Shown here: piece by piece, positions 8,425 to 17,305 of the stretch
How positions within the stretch are numbered: the first letter of the stretch is position 1
Layout: every line of letters starts with the position of its first letter
NCBI RefSeq assembly: GCF_005930355.1
Contig: NZ_VDBO01000001.1
Location: forward strand, 1,667,403 to 1,731,402
DNA from: Paenibacillus sinopodophylli
GTDB taxonomy: Bacteria > Bacillota > Bacilli > Paenibacillales > Paenibacillaceae
DNA length: 64,000 nucleotides
Reading direction: 5' to 3'
The notes under the pieces: model-generated
Told to the model about the DNA's origin: nothing
Database searches by the model: none
The model's input: the letters and a program-made list of their open reading frames with translations, nothing else
Position numbers and translations under genes: made by a program

Positions 8425-10029
8425 TCAGCTCTGCGTTCTTTCCCTGTATTCAGAGGGCGATACTCCAGCATATCGTTTGAAAAAGGTAGAAAAATAGTTA
8501 GCATCCGTAAATCCAAGCGCAATAGCAACCTCGTACAATTTAACCTCGCGATCCAGCAGGAGCTCTTTCGCCTTCTCCACTCTTGTATGCGTAATGAATT
8601 CCTTAATCGTCTCTCCGCGCTGCTTCTTAAAGTAAGAACATAAGTAGGTTTCGCTAAGATTGACGTGATCGGCAATCTGTTGAATATTAAAGCCATTTTC
8701 ATGAAAATGGGAATGGATGTAACGAATGATTTCTCTCATTTTGCTCAGCCCTTGCTCCGCATGGCCTGATTTCGCCTCGTAGAACAGCTGCAGAAACGAA
8801 AGCAAATATCTTCTTAAGTGGTTTAGGTTCGAAATCCTGTCAATCTCTTTCCAAATATATCGCCGCTCTGCATCATGCGTCAGCTCTTTCAATCCTTGCT
8901 GAACAGCTACTTCTAGAATCGCAAGCAGCAACTGGAAGAACGTGTCCTTCACTCGAACAATATCCATATCCATATGCTGCCGTGCACGTTCCGTTAACTG
9001 GTCTATGGATTGTTTGACGGCATCCAGATTTCCCTTTCGCAGCTCGTCTCTCGTTAGGCGAACATCTTCCCAATTCGTTTCAAGCGGTGAATGAGCCGTG
9101 CTTACTTCATTCGCAAATATGGGTTTCAAGCCCTCGACATAAAATTGCATAAAACCAGCTTGGCGGGCAGCATGATACGATATCGGAATTTCATCAATAT
9201 CCTGCACAACAGTCCCGATCCCAAGTCTTACTTCGATATTTTGCCCAGCAATCGCTTTCAAATCTGCATATAGCGAATCAATAACTTCTCGATTATCCCG
9301 GAACGAGCTTCTATAGGCTCCGGCTAGAACGATAATTAAAAAATGATTGGAATCAAAGCCGAACAACGCCCGATATTTGTCCAATTGCGGCTGCATATTC
9401 AGTTTAAACAATAGCTGCTCCTGAACGATAACGGGATCTTCAGGCAAATAGATAGGACTCCAATACAACAAGGCAGAAAGCACCGTATATGGTCCTTCTG
9501 ATGGCAATAAAAATGTTTCTCTGCTTTGCAAAGCCGGTCGAACATGTACAGATGTAGGGAAGGCAATAAGCTTACGTACCATCTCCTGTCTCAAATAAGG
9601 AAGACCATGATCAAATCCAGCCTTCAATTGCTCATCCTCGGATTGTTTCTTACGTTCTTCGCGTTTCAATTGGATGGCGGTTGAAACGACAGATTTCACT
9701 TCATCTAGATTAACGGGCTTCTCAATATAATTCAAAGCTTTCAAATGAATCGCCGCTTTCAAATATTCCTTATCTGAGAATCCGCTTAGAAATATGAATA
9801 TCGAAGTCTGGTCAATGGTCTGGTATTGCTGGGCGAACTCAATTCCGTTCATCTTAGGCATCCGAACATCACAGAGCACGATGTCCGGTCTCACTTCTCT
9901 ACCCAACTCCAAAGCCATAATGCCATTACGAGCTGTAAACACCTGATCAATGCCCAGTTCAGCCCATGGAATATAATTTTTCAATAGCTCTCTTGTTCTT
10001 TCCTCGTCGTCGACGATTAAAAGCTTCAC
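8425..10029 (-). CDS. AraC-type response regulator (YesN family)
   Basis: The 534-residue protein has an N-terminal receiver domain (about 1-120) with the acidic pair DDEE at 7-10, phosphoacceptor D54 (VLCDVRMP) and a lysine in YIEKPV. A ~290-residue linker domain follows, and the last ~100 residues hold two AraC helix-turn-helix motifs (FNIQQIADHVNLSETYLCSYFKKQ; KLYEVAIALGFTDANYFSTFFKRY). This is the YesN layout, partner of YesM-type kinases. The likely partner kinase is encoded about 7 kb away at 17306-19093, with the transport genes between. It probably activates the adjacent importer and glycan-hydrolase genes. Confidence 0.9.
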   Translation of the reverse strand: MKLLIVDDEERTRELLKNYIPWAELGIDQVFTARNGIMALELGREVRPDIVLCDVRMPKMNGIEFAQQYQTIDQTSIFIFLSGFSDKEYLKAAIHLKALNYIEKPVNLDEVKSVVSTAIQLKREERKKQSEDEQLKAGFDHGLPYLRQEMVRKLIAFPTSVHVRPALQSRETFLLPSEGPYTVLSALLYWSPIYLPEDPVIVQEQLLFKLNMQPQLDKYRALFGFDSNHFLIIVLAGAYRSSFRDNREVIDSLYADLKAIAGQNIEVRLGIGTVVQDIDEIPISYHAARQAGFMQFYVEGLKPIFANEVSTAHSPLETNWEDVRLTRDELRKGNLDAVKQSIDQLTERARQHMDMDIVRVKDTFFQLLLAILEVAVQQGLKELTHDAERRYIWKEIDRISNLNHLRRYLLSFLQLFYEAKSGHAEQGLSKMREIIRYIHSHFHENGFNIQQIADHVNLSETYLCSYFKKQRGETIKEFITHTRVEKAKELLLDREVKLYEVAIALGFTDANYFSTFFKRYAGVSPSEYRERTQS

Positions 10030-10168
10030 CCGCTGTGACCCCCTTGCTGTAAATCTTCAAACGGTATCAGATTTTCTTTATTATTACTGATGAAGTGTGT
10101 ATCTGTCGATATTTCTTCTTTTATTTCGACTATACTGTTATCTCATTACAACATTTATATACGTAGAT

Positions 10169-10202
10169 AAAAAGCCGCGCCCTCAATTAGGGAACGGCTT
10201 TC
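10169..10202 (-). terminator. Intrinsic terminator after solute-binding protein gene
   Basis: AAAGCCG and CGGCTTT arms enclose an inner CCCT/AGGG stem. Read on the minus strand it ends in GGCTTTTTATC. It lies just beyond the 3' end of the binding-protein gene, so the response regulator downstream is probably expressed from its own promoter in 10030-10168 or by read-through. Confidence 0.75.
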
Positions 10203-10220
10203 CTCTATGATATTAATCTT

Positions 10221-11828
10221 TTAGCCTTTGCTAGCCAGGAATGCTGACGCTTGTGTTTCTACTTCCGTCTTCACCTTTTCGATACCCGCTGCGTTCATCT
10301 TGGATACCAGCGTATCGAATGACTCGTTAACATCCTTAACTGCTCCGATTGCGATCGGCAGGAAGTATTGCGATGAAACGTTTTTCAAGTTCGCAATTTC
10401 CGATTTGACACTTTCCGAGTTGAACGTGAAGCCGAGATAAGTGGCAGGAAGCAGATAATCTTTAATCTTGCCGTTCAACTCGACGTATGAATCCGTCCAA
10501 TCGGCATTCGGCTTGAACAAATCTTTATCTACGAACCAGAAGCCAGCTGCATCTGCTGGGTAACTATTGTTCTCTGACGTTACGCCTTCTGGAAGCGTCA
10601 ATTTATCGTCAGCCGTAATCGCATAGTTTTTACCTTCAATTCCGTAGTACATCAAGTATACATAAGACTCATCCTGCATAATTAGATCAAGAGCTTGCAA
10701 TGTGCGATCTGCGTTTTTCGTATTAGCGGCCAAGGCTACACCGTTGTTCAGCCAGCTGTTTGAAGGAGCATGACCTGTTGGTGACAGTACCGGCATAATG
10801 TACGTCTCGATTCCTTTATCTTGGCAGCTTGCAAGCATCGATTGAACATCGATCGAGTTAGCAAAAGCTACGCCTGATTTGCCTTCACAGAAATTATCCT
10901 TAGAGCGAATTTTGTTGGAATAAGGATTTTTATTCACGTAACCTGCATCATACCATTTTTTCATCGTTTCAGCTGCATATTTGAATGAGCCTTGGATCGG
11001 TTCATCTGTAATCGTAACAATTTTTCCACTTGCGTCTTCCTGATCGGTATACACGCCTACGCCTGAAGGATCCCCCGAATCAATTGGTGCACCCGCATAT
11101 GAGAACTTCTCTTGAACCAACGCACCGAAAGGTGCAGGCAGATCATACTGCGAATCCAAGTTAAGCGGTGTCATATCTGGGAAGTCTTTTTTGATGGCTG
11201 CAAAATAAGGCTCCAATTCCGATATTTTAGTAGGATTCGACAATCCAACTTGATCTAGAATATCTTTGCGAAGAACAACTACGCCTACTTTACGGTCTGG
11301 TGTTGTTGTCGGAATCATGTACTGCTTTCCGTTAACTTCAGCAGATTTATAGGCAGCTGGGTCCTGTTTAGCGTAATATTTCGGCATGAAGGTTTTCAAC
11401 ATGCTCTCATCCAATGGCAGGAATGAGCCCTTGTTTGCCTCAGAGATATAAAAATTCCAATCTGCTGCGAATACGAAATCAACATCTTGTCCAGAAGCAA
11501 GAACTAGCGGATACTTGGAGGCAACATCTCCCCAACCAATGTAATTCAGCTCTAGCGTTGCATTAATATCTGCTTTCAGTTTTTCATTCAACGATTTCAA
11601 TACTTCCGGCATACCTTTTGGAGCTTCCCCAAGTACATAGCCTACAAGCTTCGCTTCTTTGGAGTTATCCGGCTTACCTTCATTGGTAGCTGCCGGCTCC
11701 GTCGATGTATCCGTGCTGGCTGGCGAATTACTTGGTGTTTCTTTAGCATTATTTCCGCTGCAAGCAGCAAGTACAAGCATGACTGCAAGAACGAGTACCG
11801 AAAGTTTGCTTTTTCTAAATCCTTTCAT
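10221..11828 (-). CDS. Sugar ABC transporter solute-binding lipoprotein (copy 1)
   Basis: The frame is open from 11855, but the well-spaced GGGAGG lies before ATG 11828 (MKGFRKSKL), giving 535 residues. A lipoprotein signal ends in LVLAAC with the lipid-anchor cysteine. The mature part is a type II periplasmic-binding fold of the family paired with LplB/LplC permeases (WGDVASKYPLVLASGQDVDFVFAADW). It shares clear, near-collinear similarity with the second binding protein at 15701-17251 (for example both have KVGVV/KVSMA after TTTPDR/TSTPDR and similar SKMNAAGIEKVK-type C-termini). It delivers oligosaccharide, probably galactan- or arabinan-derived given the neighbours, to the two permeases encoded upstream. 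Confidence 0.92.
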   Translation of the reverse strand: MKGFRKSKLSVLVLAVMLVLAACSGNNAKETPSNSPASTDTSTEPAATNEGKPDNSKEAKLVGYVLGEAPKGMPEVLKSLNEKLKADINATLELNYIGWGDVASKYPLVLASGQDVDFVFAADWNFYISEANKGSFLPLDESMLKTFMPKYYAKQDPAAYKSAEVNGKQYMIPTTTPDRKVGVVVLRKDILDQVGLSNPTKISELEPYFAAIKKDFPDMTPLNLDSQYDLPAPFGALVQEKFSYAGAPIDSGDPSGVGVYTDQEDASGKIVTITDEPIQGSFKYAAETMKKWYDAGYVNKNPYSNKIRSKDNFCEGKSGVAFANSIDVQSMLASCQDKGIETYIMPVLSPTGHAPSNSWLNNGVALAANTKNADRTLQALDLIMQDESYVYLMYYGIEGKNYAITADDKLTLPEGVTSENNSYPADAAGFWFVDKDLFKPNADWTDSYVELNGKIKDYLLPATYLGFTFNSESVKSEIANLKNVSSQYFLPIAIGAVKDVNESFDTLVSKMNAAGIEKVKTEVETQASAFLASKG

Positions 11829-11894
11829 CTGAAAACCTCCCTTTATTATGGACAAGCTCTATTTATATACATTCCGAGGAACTCGGAATCCATA

Positions 11895-12791
11895 TCAACC
11901 CTTGACAGCACCAATTGTAATGCCACTAACGAAGTACCGCTGTACGAAAGGGAATACCACTACGATCGGCCCTGTCGCAATAACAGTCATGGCCAGCTTG
12001 AATGTTTCTTTCGGCGTGTTGACGCTGGACACATGCTCAGACATCGCAGCAGATAAGTTAATGGCTGAGAGCATCTTATAAAGCAAATATTGCAGCGGAA
12101 TCAGTTGATCCTTGCTGGTAAACATCATCGCTGTCCACCAGTCATTCCAGTAAGCCAGCGCTGTGAACACGCCTATGGAAGCAAGTGCTGGCTTGGATAA
12201 CGGAATAACCAGCTGCAGGAATATACGTAAATCTCCTGCCCCATCTATTTTACCGGATTCAATCAGCGGCTCTGGAACGGAACCTTTGATGAAGCTGCGC
12301 AAAATCAAGATATACATAACATTGAACATCGGACCTAGAATGAGCACATAATACGTGTTCGATAGATGCAAATAGCGACTCAGCCAGATGTAATAAGGCG
12401 CTAAGCCTCCGCTAAAAAGCGTCGTGAAGAACAGAAAGAATGACAGTGCATTCCGATATCTGAGCTCTTTCCTGCACAGTACATAAGCAGCCATCGTTGA
12501 GATAAATAGAGATACAACCGTTCCAATAACAGTAATCAGAATGGACACTCTATAGGCAGACAGGACATCCTCAGGAAAACGGAAAATAAATTGAAAAGCT
12601 TCAAGTGAAAATTCCCTCGGCCAGAACCAATAACCATCCTTGAGAACGGAGCTTTCCGATGAAAAGGCTCCGGCCAGCAATACGATAAAAGGTAGTACAC
12701 ATACAAGAGCAATAATCGTAACCACGGCATACGCAATAGTGCTATAGACCGGAGTTGAATCTTTTTTACTTTTGACACCTAGACTGCTCAT
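11895..12791 (-). CDS. Carbohydrate ABC permease, LplC/MalG type
   Basis: The upstream GTG at 12800 is embedded in the ribosome-binding site (AAGGTG), so ATG 12791 (MSSLGVKSKK, 298 residues) is the likely start. Six hydrophobic segments and the cytoplasmic ATPase-contact loop (EAA motif) ESGKIDGAGDLRIFLQLVIPLSKPALA mark a CUT1-family permease. The C-terminal end FVQRYFVSGITIGAVKG is typical of MalG-like subunits. It pairs with the 12825-13793 permease and the downstream binding protein. No ATPase gene is present in the cluster. Confidence 0.93.
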   Translation of the reverse strand: MSSLGVKSKKDSTPVYSTIAYAVVTIIALVCVLPFIVLLAGAFSSESSVLKDGYWFWPREFSLEAFQFIFRFPEDVLSAYRVSILITVIGTVVSLFISTMAAYVLCRKELRYRNALSFFLFFTTLFSGGLAPYYIWLSRYLHLSNTYYVLILGPMFNVMYILILRSFIKGSVPEPLIESGKIDGAGDLRIFLQLVIPLSKPALASIGVFTALAYWNDWWTAMMFTSKDQLIPLQYLLYKMLSAINLSAAMSEHVSSVNTPKETFKLAMTVIATGPIVVVFPFVQRYFVSGITIGAVKG

Positions 12792-12824
12792 AGCGTTCAC
12801 CTTCTTGTCGTTAGAATTGAATGT

Positions 12825-13793
12825 TTAAAACAACGCCTGATCTCGGTCATATTTGCGGACGAGCCAATTCGCTGTCAGAATGATGATTAAAGTAAGTACC
12901 GATTGGTATAAGCCCACAGACGAGGCCATGCCAAAGTCTGCGGTTCCCATTAATGATCGGAAAGCGAGTGTATCAATGATATCCGTAGCATCCATAAGAA
13001 GACCATTGTTTCCGATCAACTGATAGAACATATCGAATTCTCCTCGCATAATCCGTCCCAATCCAAGCAGCAGCAATATGACCATTGTAGGCTTGAGCAA
13101 TGGGAGCGTGATTTTGGTGATCTTCTGGAAACGATTAGCACCGTCGATCGTTGCCGCTTCATAAATTTCCTGATCGATGCCTACGATTGCCGCCAAGTAG
13201 AGCACGCTGCCGTAACCGACCCATTTCCATACGTACATGAAAGGAAGAATCAAATACCAGTAGCCTGAGTTTGAGTAAATATCTAGCGCTTCCATATGGA
13301 AATTTTCTAAAATTTTGTTTACAATGCCATACTCATAGTTCAAGAAATTGTACACAAATGCCGATACGGTTACCCATGAAATGAAATAAGGCAGAAACAT
13401 TAAGGTTTGAGACAGCTTTTTGTACCATTTCTTCTGAATCTCAGATATGAACACCGCTGCTAAAATCGAGAAAAACGTGTAGCAGCCAAGAAAAATGACA
13501 TTGTAGACAATTGTATTTCGTGTAACAATCCACGCTTTGCCTGAGTTAAAGAAATATTGAAAGTTATCGAGTCCCACCCAAGGACTAGAGAATAGTCCCC
13601 CTTTGACGGTATAGGATTGGAATGCCATCACGATACCCGTCATCGGGATATAGGAGAAGATAATAAAGTAGATCGCTATTGGAGCAAACATAAGATACAG
13701 CACCTTATTTGTGCTTATATCTTTAATAAGACCCCATGTTTTTTTCTTCTGAAGAGCCTTCGTCAAATCTCCCTTTTGGACGTCTGTGTTCAA
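12825..13793 (-). CDS. Carbohydrate ABC permease, LplB type
   Basis: The 322-residue protein starts at TTG 13793, six bases after AAGGTGA. It has six membrane spans (first at about 34-56, LYLMFAPIAIYFIIFSYI) and the EAA loop YEAATIDGANRFQKITKITLPLLKPT. It ends in ANWLVRKYDRDQALF, a hallmark of LplB-like permeases of the CUT1 family. It is the first gene of the import operon (permease, permease, binding protein), reading away from the GH43-like gene. The shared upstream region holds an inverted repeat and a cre-like site. Confidence 0.93.
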   Translation of the reverse strand: MNTDVQKGDLTKALQKKKTWGLIKDISTNKVLYLMFAPIAIYFIIFSYIPMTGIVMAFQSYTVKGGLFSSPWVGLDNFQYFFNSGKAWIVTRNTIVYNVIFLGCYTFFSILAAVFISEIQKKWYKKLSQTLMFLPYFISWVTVSAFVYNFLNYEYGIVNKILENFHMEALDIYSNSGYWYLILPFMYVWKWVGYGSVLYLAAIVGIDQEIYEAATIDGANRFQKITKITLPLLKPTMVILLLLGLGRIMRGEFDMFYQLIGNNGLLMDATDIIDTLAFRSLMGTADFGMASSVGLYQSVLTLIIILTANWLVRKYDRDQALF

Positions 13794-13873
13794 CTACATC
13801 ACCTTCCGTTTCGATTAATTCTGCTGTTGTTTATATTTCTATCCTAATTAATTTAAGAACCTCTCGATACGAG

Positions 13874-13948
13874 CAAAAGTTATGATAACCTTTGAAAACC
13901 TTAGAAACGTTAAATATCGAACTTGTCTCATTTAAATCATAACTTTTG
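13874..13948. promoter_or_regulatory. Pair of 13-bp inverted operator half-sites
   Basis: CAAAAGTTATGAT (13874-13886) and its exact complement ATCATAACTTTTG (13936-13948) lie in the 308-bp region between the importer operon and the divergent GH43-like gene. Their centres are 62 bp apart, about six helical turns, a spacing that suits two dimers of an AraC-type regulator acting on divergent promoters. The YesN-type regulator at 8425 is the obvious candidate. Confidence 0.6.
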
Positions 13949-13984
13949 AAAGGAAATGATAAGTTTATTGGCTTACCACAATTA

Positions 13985-13999
13985 TGTAAGCGCTTTACA
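13985..13999. promoter_or_regulatory. cre-like catabolite-repression site
   Basis: TGTAAGCGCTTTACA resembles the CcpA operator consensus, with a TGTAA-CG core and one extra T in the right arm. It sits between the divergent importer and hydrolase genes, where carbon catabolite repression of a glycan locus is expected. Confidence 0.6.
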
Positions 14000-14101
14000 A
14001 TAAAACTGCACCTGCACTGCGCTTTGCCATTAATAAGAAAGGGATTGAAGTTTAGAAAGGTTCCGTTTTATCCGCTATCCCATATTGAGAGGATGTTGTA
14101 A

Positions 14102-15622
14102 ATGAAAACCGCAACTCGGATTCTCATGCTGATGAACTGCTTTTTTCTTATTTTTGCTTCGGCTATTCTCTTTGGTGCAACGACAGCAAGCGCGGCAAGC
14201 CAAACGATTACGAATGATGTATTCTGGAAGGACACCTCGAACAATCCGATCTATTCTCAAGGAGGGGGCATTCTAAAGGTTGGGAATAAGTACTATTGGT
14301 ATGGGGTCAAATATAACGGAGCTGTAACCTACTACAACAATCCCACTTCCAAAAACAGTGATACGAGCTTTAATGCAGTCACCGCTTATTCCTCTACGGA
14401 TCTGGTGAACTGGACGTTCGAAGGAAACGTCATAACCGGGGCTACTGATGGATCAACATGGGACGCGGATTGGCTGGGCAGGCTCGGTGTTGCTTATAAC
14501 AGCAATACGAATCAATATGTACTCATCACTCAATATGTAGGGCCAGAAGGAAGCGGAATTGCATTCGCAACCAGCAGTACACCTACTGGACCGTTTACCT
14601 TTCATCATGTACAAACTGCCATTACGAACGTTGTGAACAATATGTCCGGAGATCAGACGGTATTTATTGATGATGACGGCAAAGCTTACTTGGTATTTAG
14701 CAATACCAGTGGACGAAACAATTTGTATATTGCACCGCTGCGGTCCTCAGACTATTTGAATGTCGAGCCAGCAACGCGGATACACCGGAGTACGATAGGC
14801 GGACGCGAAGGCAATGTCATGTTCAAATACAATGGTGTTTATTACTTTTGTTCCTCTGATCTGCATGGCTGGAACGCTTCCCATTCCTACTATATGACGT
14901 CTACAAGTTTGTTCGGTCCGTATTCCGCCGAACAGGTTATGCCAGGAACAGATAATGATTTCTCTCATGTTACGCAGACAGGGATGATGATACCGGTTCA
15001 GGGCTCCAGCGGAACGACGATCTTGTTTGCTGGGGATCGATGGAGCAATTTCGCGGGGAATGGTATTGGTTACAATCAATGGATGCCTCTCTCATTCAAC
15101 GGAACAACACCGACTCTGAACTCATTAAGTCAATTCAATCTAGATGCTGCAGCGGGTACTTGGAGCGTAGGCAGCGGCAATAATTATATTCTTAATCCAA
15201 GCTACGAAGCGGATCGTATTTCACAGATTCCATTAGCCGGCTGGTCCACTTGGAAGAATACAACCACTGACCCTAATAGCAATATAACAGGAGGCCGTAC
15301 AGGCAGATGGGCGGCTCAGCAATACGCTACCTCAGCCTATAGCGCCAGCCGCTACCAGAATGTAAACAATATCCCGAACGGAACCTATACATTGAAGGTT
15401 TGGGTTCAAAGCAGCGGAGGCCAATCAATCGCTCAAATTTTCGTGAAAAACTTCGGCGGTGCAGAGAAAATTTATTCAATCAACAGTACGCTCAGCAGTT
15501 GGACGCAAATAACAATTCCTAATATCGTCGTAACAAATGGAACAGCACAGGTAGGTGTTTATTCCGTGGCAAATGCGAATAATTGGGTGAAAGTAGACGA
15601 TTGGACGTTGATTAAAAATTAA
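14102..15622 (+). CDS. Secreted GH43-like glycoside hydrolase with C-terminal carbohydrate-binding module
   Basis: The 506-residue protein starts at ATG 14102 behind AGAGGATG. A signal peptide (residues 1-32, ending TTASAAS) targets export. Residues ~38-350 have five-bladed beta-propeller features of glycoside hydrolase family 43: QGGGILKVGNKYYWYGV, DLVNWTFEGNVI, DGKAYLVFSN, and GREGNVMFKYNGVYYF, which holds the probable catalytic Glu. The classical DP base motif is not obvious; SQGGG occupies that place, as in exo-galactanase-like subfamilies. Residues ~360-506 form a jelly-roll binding module (NPSYEADRI...VDDWTLIKN). Beside a GH53 endo-galactanase, a galactan or arabinogalactan side-chain activity is likely but inferred. 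Confidence 0.8.
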   Translation: MKTATRILMLMNCFFLIFASAILFGATTASAASQTITNDVFWKDTSNNPIYSQGGGILKVGNKYYWYGVKYNGAVTYYNNPTSKNSDTSFNAVTAYSSTDLVNWTFEGNVITGATDGSTWDADWLGRLGVAYNSNTNQYVLITQYVGPEGSGIAFATSSTPTGPFTFHHVQTAITNVVNNMSGDQTVFIDDDGKAYLVFSNTSGRNNLYIAPLRSSDYLNVEPATRIHRSTIGGREGNVMFKYNGVYYFCSSDLHGWNASHSYYMTSTSLFGPYSAEQVMPGTDNDFSHVTQTGMMIPVQGSSGTTILFAGDRWSNFAGNGIGYNQWMPLSFNGTTPTLNSLSQFNLDAAAGTWSVGSGNNYILNPSYEADRISQIPLAGWSTWKNTTTDPNSNITGGRTGRWAAQQYATSAYSASRYQNVNNIPNGTYTLKVWVQSSGGQSIAQIFVKNFGGAEKIYSINSTLSSWTQITIPNIVVTNGTAQVGVYSVANANNWVKVDDWTLIKN

Positions 15623-15641
15623 TATTTACTAAGCACGATAT

Positions 15642-15679
15642 AGAAGCCTGCTCAGACAAATCACGTCAGGCAGGCTTCT
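15642..15679. terminator. Bidirectional hairpin between GH43-like gene and binding protein 2
   Basis: AGAAGCCTGC and GCAGGCTTCT form a 10-bp stem between the converging ends of the GH43-like gene and the second binding-protein gene. It is followed by ATTTC on the plus strand and TAT on the minus strand. Confidence 0.65.
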
Positions 15680-15700
15680 ATTTCAGTAAAACGTATAGGT

Positions 15701-17251
15701 TTATTGCCTGGCACGATACTCCGCAGTCTGCTTCTCCACTTCCTGCTTCACCGTGTCGATACCTGCAGCCTTTAAGTTGCTTATTAATTGCTCGAATGAG
15801 GCGTCTATGTCATCCACTGCCCCAATATAGAGAGGCTGAGCATAGAGCATAGAAGCAGCCTTCAGCGCAGCTACCTCCTCCTTCACCTCACTTGGGTTAA
15901 ACGAGAAACCCAAATAGGTCGAAGGCTCCAAATAATCGTCGATCCGATCTTTCAGATTAATATAGGAATCTGTCCATGTGGACATCGGCTTTAATTGGTC
16001 TTTATTGACGAACCAAAAACCAGAAGCATCCGGCGGATAACTGTCTTCCTCTGGAAGCGCTGAGTTTAGCTGTGCAACTGTTCCATCAGCTGTCAACTTA
16101 TAATGCTCGCCTTCTATGCCATAGTAGGTCAGATTGACGTAATCAGGGTCTTCCATTATTAAATCCAGTGCTTCCATCGTACGCTCTGGGTTTTTAGAAT
16201 TGGCAGCTATCGCGATGCCGTTGTTCAGCCAGCTTGTCTGCGTAACTTTACCTGAAGGAAACAATAACGGAAATGGATAAACTTCAATTCCCTTTCGTTC
16301 ACAGGCATCAAACACAGAAATCATATCATACGAATTTCCGAATGCTACGGCTGATTGCCCCTCGCAGAAAACATCCTTGGAGCGAACTTTGTTCGAGAAG
16401 GGATTGCGATTGACATAACCTTTGTCATACCAACTCTTCATCATGCTGGCTGCATACTTTTGACTGCTGAGAACAGGCTCTTCAATCATGCTCATAATTT
16501 GACCCGCCGGGTCCTCGTTGTCGGTTGTTACCCCCTGCGCCATCGGATCTCCAGAGTCGATAGGTGCTCCTCCGAATGCAAATTTCTCTGATAATAAATA
16601 CATATAAGGAGATGGTAGATCGAATTGAGAGTCTAGGTTAAGTGGAATCATGGTAGGACTAAACATTTTTGCCGCTGCCAAATAAGGCTCGATATCGGAA
16701 AACTTCGTAATCTCGGTCATACCCGCCTGCTCCATCAGGTCTTTCCGGAACAGGGCCATGCTGACCTTCCGATCAGGTGTAGAGGTTGGAATCATATAAG
16801 GCATGCCATTCACGTAAGCTGCTTCCAGCGCTTCTGGCGACATATTATTCATATGTACAGGCATATGCTTTCTGAGCAAATCCGGATCAAGAGGGAGAAA
16901 TGTTCCTTTCGCCGATTCCGAAACATAAAAGTTCCAGTCCGCCGCGAATACAAAATCGATCTCTTTTCCAGAAGACAGAATAAAGGGATATTTCGTTGCG
17001 AGATCCCCCCAGCCTATATAGTTCAGCTCAAGTGTCGCATTGATGTCATGCTTCAGCTTTTCATTAAGCGCTTGCAGCACTTTGGACATGCCGCTTGGAG
17101 CCTCGCCGATCAAATATCCTTTAATTTTCACTTCATGAGCGTATTTATCCTTGCCCTCCTTATTATCTGACTCCGTGACCTGATTAGAACAAGCTGCTAG
17201 AAACAGTGTAAGTGTGATTAACATAACCACGTTTCTTCTTACGAAATCCAA
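15701..17251 (-). CDS. Solute-binding lipoprotein (copy 2, without its own permeases)
   Basis: ATG 17257 is only two bases from the AAGGAGG site, while TTG 17251 is seven bases away, so TTG is preferred (516 residues). The signal peptide ends in LFLAAC. The mature protein is collinear with the binding protein at 10221-11828 over its whole length, with long shared stretches such as ATLELNYIGWGD and DFVFAADWNFYVSE-type motifs. No permease genes adjoin it. Instead it sits 54 bases downstream of the YesM-type kinase on the same strand. It may feed the same permeases, or present ligand to the kinase as a sensing partner; the choice is inference. Confidence 0.9.
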   Translation of the reverse strand: MDFVRRNVVMLITLTLFLAACSNQVTESDNKEGKDKYAHEVKIKGYLIGEAPSGMSKVLQALNEKLKHDINATLELNYIGWGDLATKYPFILSSGKEIDFVFAADWNFYVSESAKGTFLPLDPDLLRKHMPVHMNNMSPEALEAAYVNGMPYMIPTSTPDRKVSMALFRKDLMEQAGMTEITKFSDIEPYLAAAKMFSPTMIPLNLDSQFDLPSPYMYLLSEKFAFGGAPIDSGDPMAQGVTTDNEDPAGQIMSMIEEPVLSSQKYAASMMKSWYDKGYVNRNPFSNKVRSKDVFCEGQSAVAFGNSYDMISVFDACERKGIEVYPFPLLFPSGKVTQTSWLNNGIAIAANSKNPERTMEALDLIMEDPDYVNLTYYGIEGEHYKLTADGTVAQLNSALPEEDSYPPDASGFWFVNKDQLKPMSTWTDSYINLKDRIDDYLEPSTYLGFSFNPSEVKEEVAALKAASMLYAQPLYIGAVDDIDASFEQLISNLKAAGIDTVKQEVEKQTAEYRARQ

Positions 17252-17305
17252 TGCCATTCCTCCTTATCCATCCGCCGTTTCATACATTGTCTCATCCGTA
17301 TCGCG

